This document shows positions 5,229-5,664 of a DNA stretch of 5,664 nucleotides, piece by piece (positions within the stretch are counted from its first letter, which is position 1; the number at the start of each line of letters is the position of its first letter). Under the pieces are notes generated by a model that was not told where the DNA came from, searched no databases, and saw only the letters and a list, made by a program, of their open reading frames with translations. The position numbers and the translations under genes are program-made. Source of the DNA: Eshraghiella sp045124255 (GTDB lineage: Bacteria; Bacillota; Clostridia; Lachnospirales; Lachnospiraceae); NCBI GenBank assembly GCA_045124255.1, contig JBGVLM010000079.1:1-5664 (forward strand), given 5' to 3'.

Positions 5229-5664
5229 TTAATTATTATTGGTTTCAAGCTGTTCCAACAGTTCTTTTAATGTAAGGGTAGTTTTAAATGTTTTGCCGCC
5301 TATGTCAATGCATCCGTCTTCTTCAATGACTACTTTGGTTGTGTCGGTTAAGAAAATTCTTATATATTTCTCGGGCGTTCCGATTCTGCCGCCGTTATCC
5401 CAACGTTTAATGCAATTGGAAGAATTATATAATTCAATAAAATTTGAAATCTGTTCGGAGTTGATGTCATTATATATATAGGTGGTATCATTTTCTGATG
5501 TGTAATATTCAACACAATCTACTCTGTCAGGTTTTATTTCAAAGCCCTGCCTATTCCAGTTTCTGTAAATTAAAAGAGATGTAAGCGTCATAATACAGAA
5601 AACGGCTGATAATATATATGGAATAAAATTCTTTTTACTTTTAAAAAATATAAATGCAAATATA
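5229..5664 (-). CDS. Membrane-anchored protein of unknown function, N-terminus beyond window
   Basis: The frame runs open from the right edge to TAA at 5229-5231, giving at least 144 residues. ATG 5591 begins inside a hydrophobic stretch, so it is unlikely to be the true start. Reading upstream without a stop adds IFAFIFF, KSKKN and then IPYILSAVFCI, which joins MTLTSLLIY to form a full membrane helix, with part of an earlier hydrophobic segment before it. I therefore treat the gene as partial. The part after the helix, about 110 residues, is polar and looks like an extracytoplasmic or cytosolic alpha/beta domain, with segments TTYIYNDINSEQISNFIELY, GTPEKYIRIFLTD, and EEDGCIDIGGKTFKTTLTLKE ahead of an Asn-rich tail. 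I do not recognise the family. It converges on the metal operon and has its own terminator, so a functional link is unlikely. Confidence 0.75.
   Translation of the reverse strand, partial: IFAFIFFKSKKNFIPYILSAVFCIMTLTSLLIYRNWNRQGFEIKPDRVDCVEYYTSENDTTYIYNDINSEQISNFIELYNSSNCIKRWDNGGRIGTPEKYIRIFLTDTTKVVIEEDGCIDIGGKTFKTTLTLKELLEQLETNNN

Noticed and set aside
5239..5481. Plus-strand open frame opposite the right-edge gene.
   Set aside because: It has no ribosome site and is antisense to a frame that has a terminator, a membrane helix and an ordinary domain composition.
1..5664. CRISPR array, insertion sequence, tRNA or rRNA genes, attachment site, or phage genes.
   Set aside because: I saw no regularly spaced repeats, transposase or integrase motifs, terminal inverted repeats or tRNA-like cloverleaf in the non-coding gaps, all of which are short.

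Overview
The window reads as a chromosomal segment of a moderately AT-rich, Gram-positive anaerobe, most likely a clostridial Firmicute of the Lachnospiraceae type. The support is strong AGGAGG-type ribosome sites, a Gram-positive style lipoprotein, a methionine aminopeptidase of the SEC-C-tagged kind I associate with Clostridia, and a CadA/CadC-type metal efflux operon. The taxonomic guess rests on remembered resemblance, not on a search.

Layout. Bases 1-134 are non-coding apart from a GC-rich hairpin directly ahead of the first gene. Bases 135-917 encode a lipoprotein built from two copies of one roughly 80-residue domain. A good sigma-A type promoter (922-950) follows, then a SEC-C methionine aminopeptidase (1005-1883). 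A second, extended -10 promoter (1912-1939) is interleaved with a 32-bp palindrome and followed at once by an ArsR/SmtB/CzrA-like operator (1950-1976). It drives a tightly packed operon: a 72-residue soluble HMA metal-binding protein, a P1B-2 zinc/cadmium/lead exporting ATPase that lacks its own HMA domain, an ArsR-family repressor carrying both the alpha-3 cysteine motif and a complete alpha-5 zinc site, and a LURP-one/YxjI-like (tubby-fold) protein. Behind it lies what looks like a multiply frameshifted small membrane-protein gene (4999-5188). A minus-strand gene for a membrane-anchored protein of unknown function enters from the right edge and ends at 5229, with a strong minus-strand terminator just beyond its stop.

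How it fits together. The repressor gene is the third gene of the operon whose leader carries the operator, so a self-limiting loop is expected: metal releases the repressor, the HMA protein binds cytosolic metal and may pass it to the ATPase, and the ATPase exports it. The LURP-one-like protein is cotranscribed by spacing but has no obvious metal role. The most unusual points are the promoter-interleaved palindrome with CIRCE-like arms, the split HMA/ATPase, the dual-site sensor, the LURP-one partner gene, and the decayed small gene after it. Nothing here amounts to a clearly new system; the closest candidate is the extended metal operon with its LURP-one and small membrane-protein tail.
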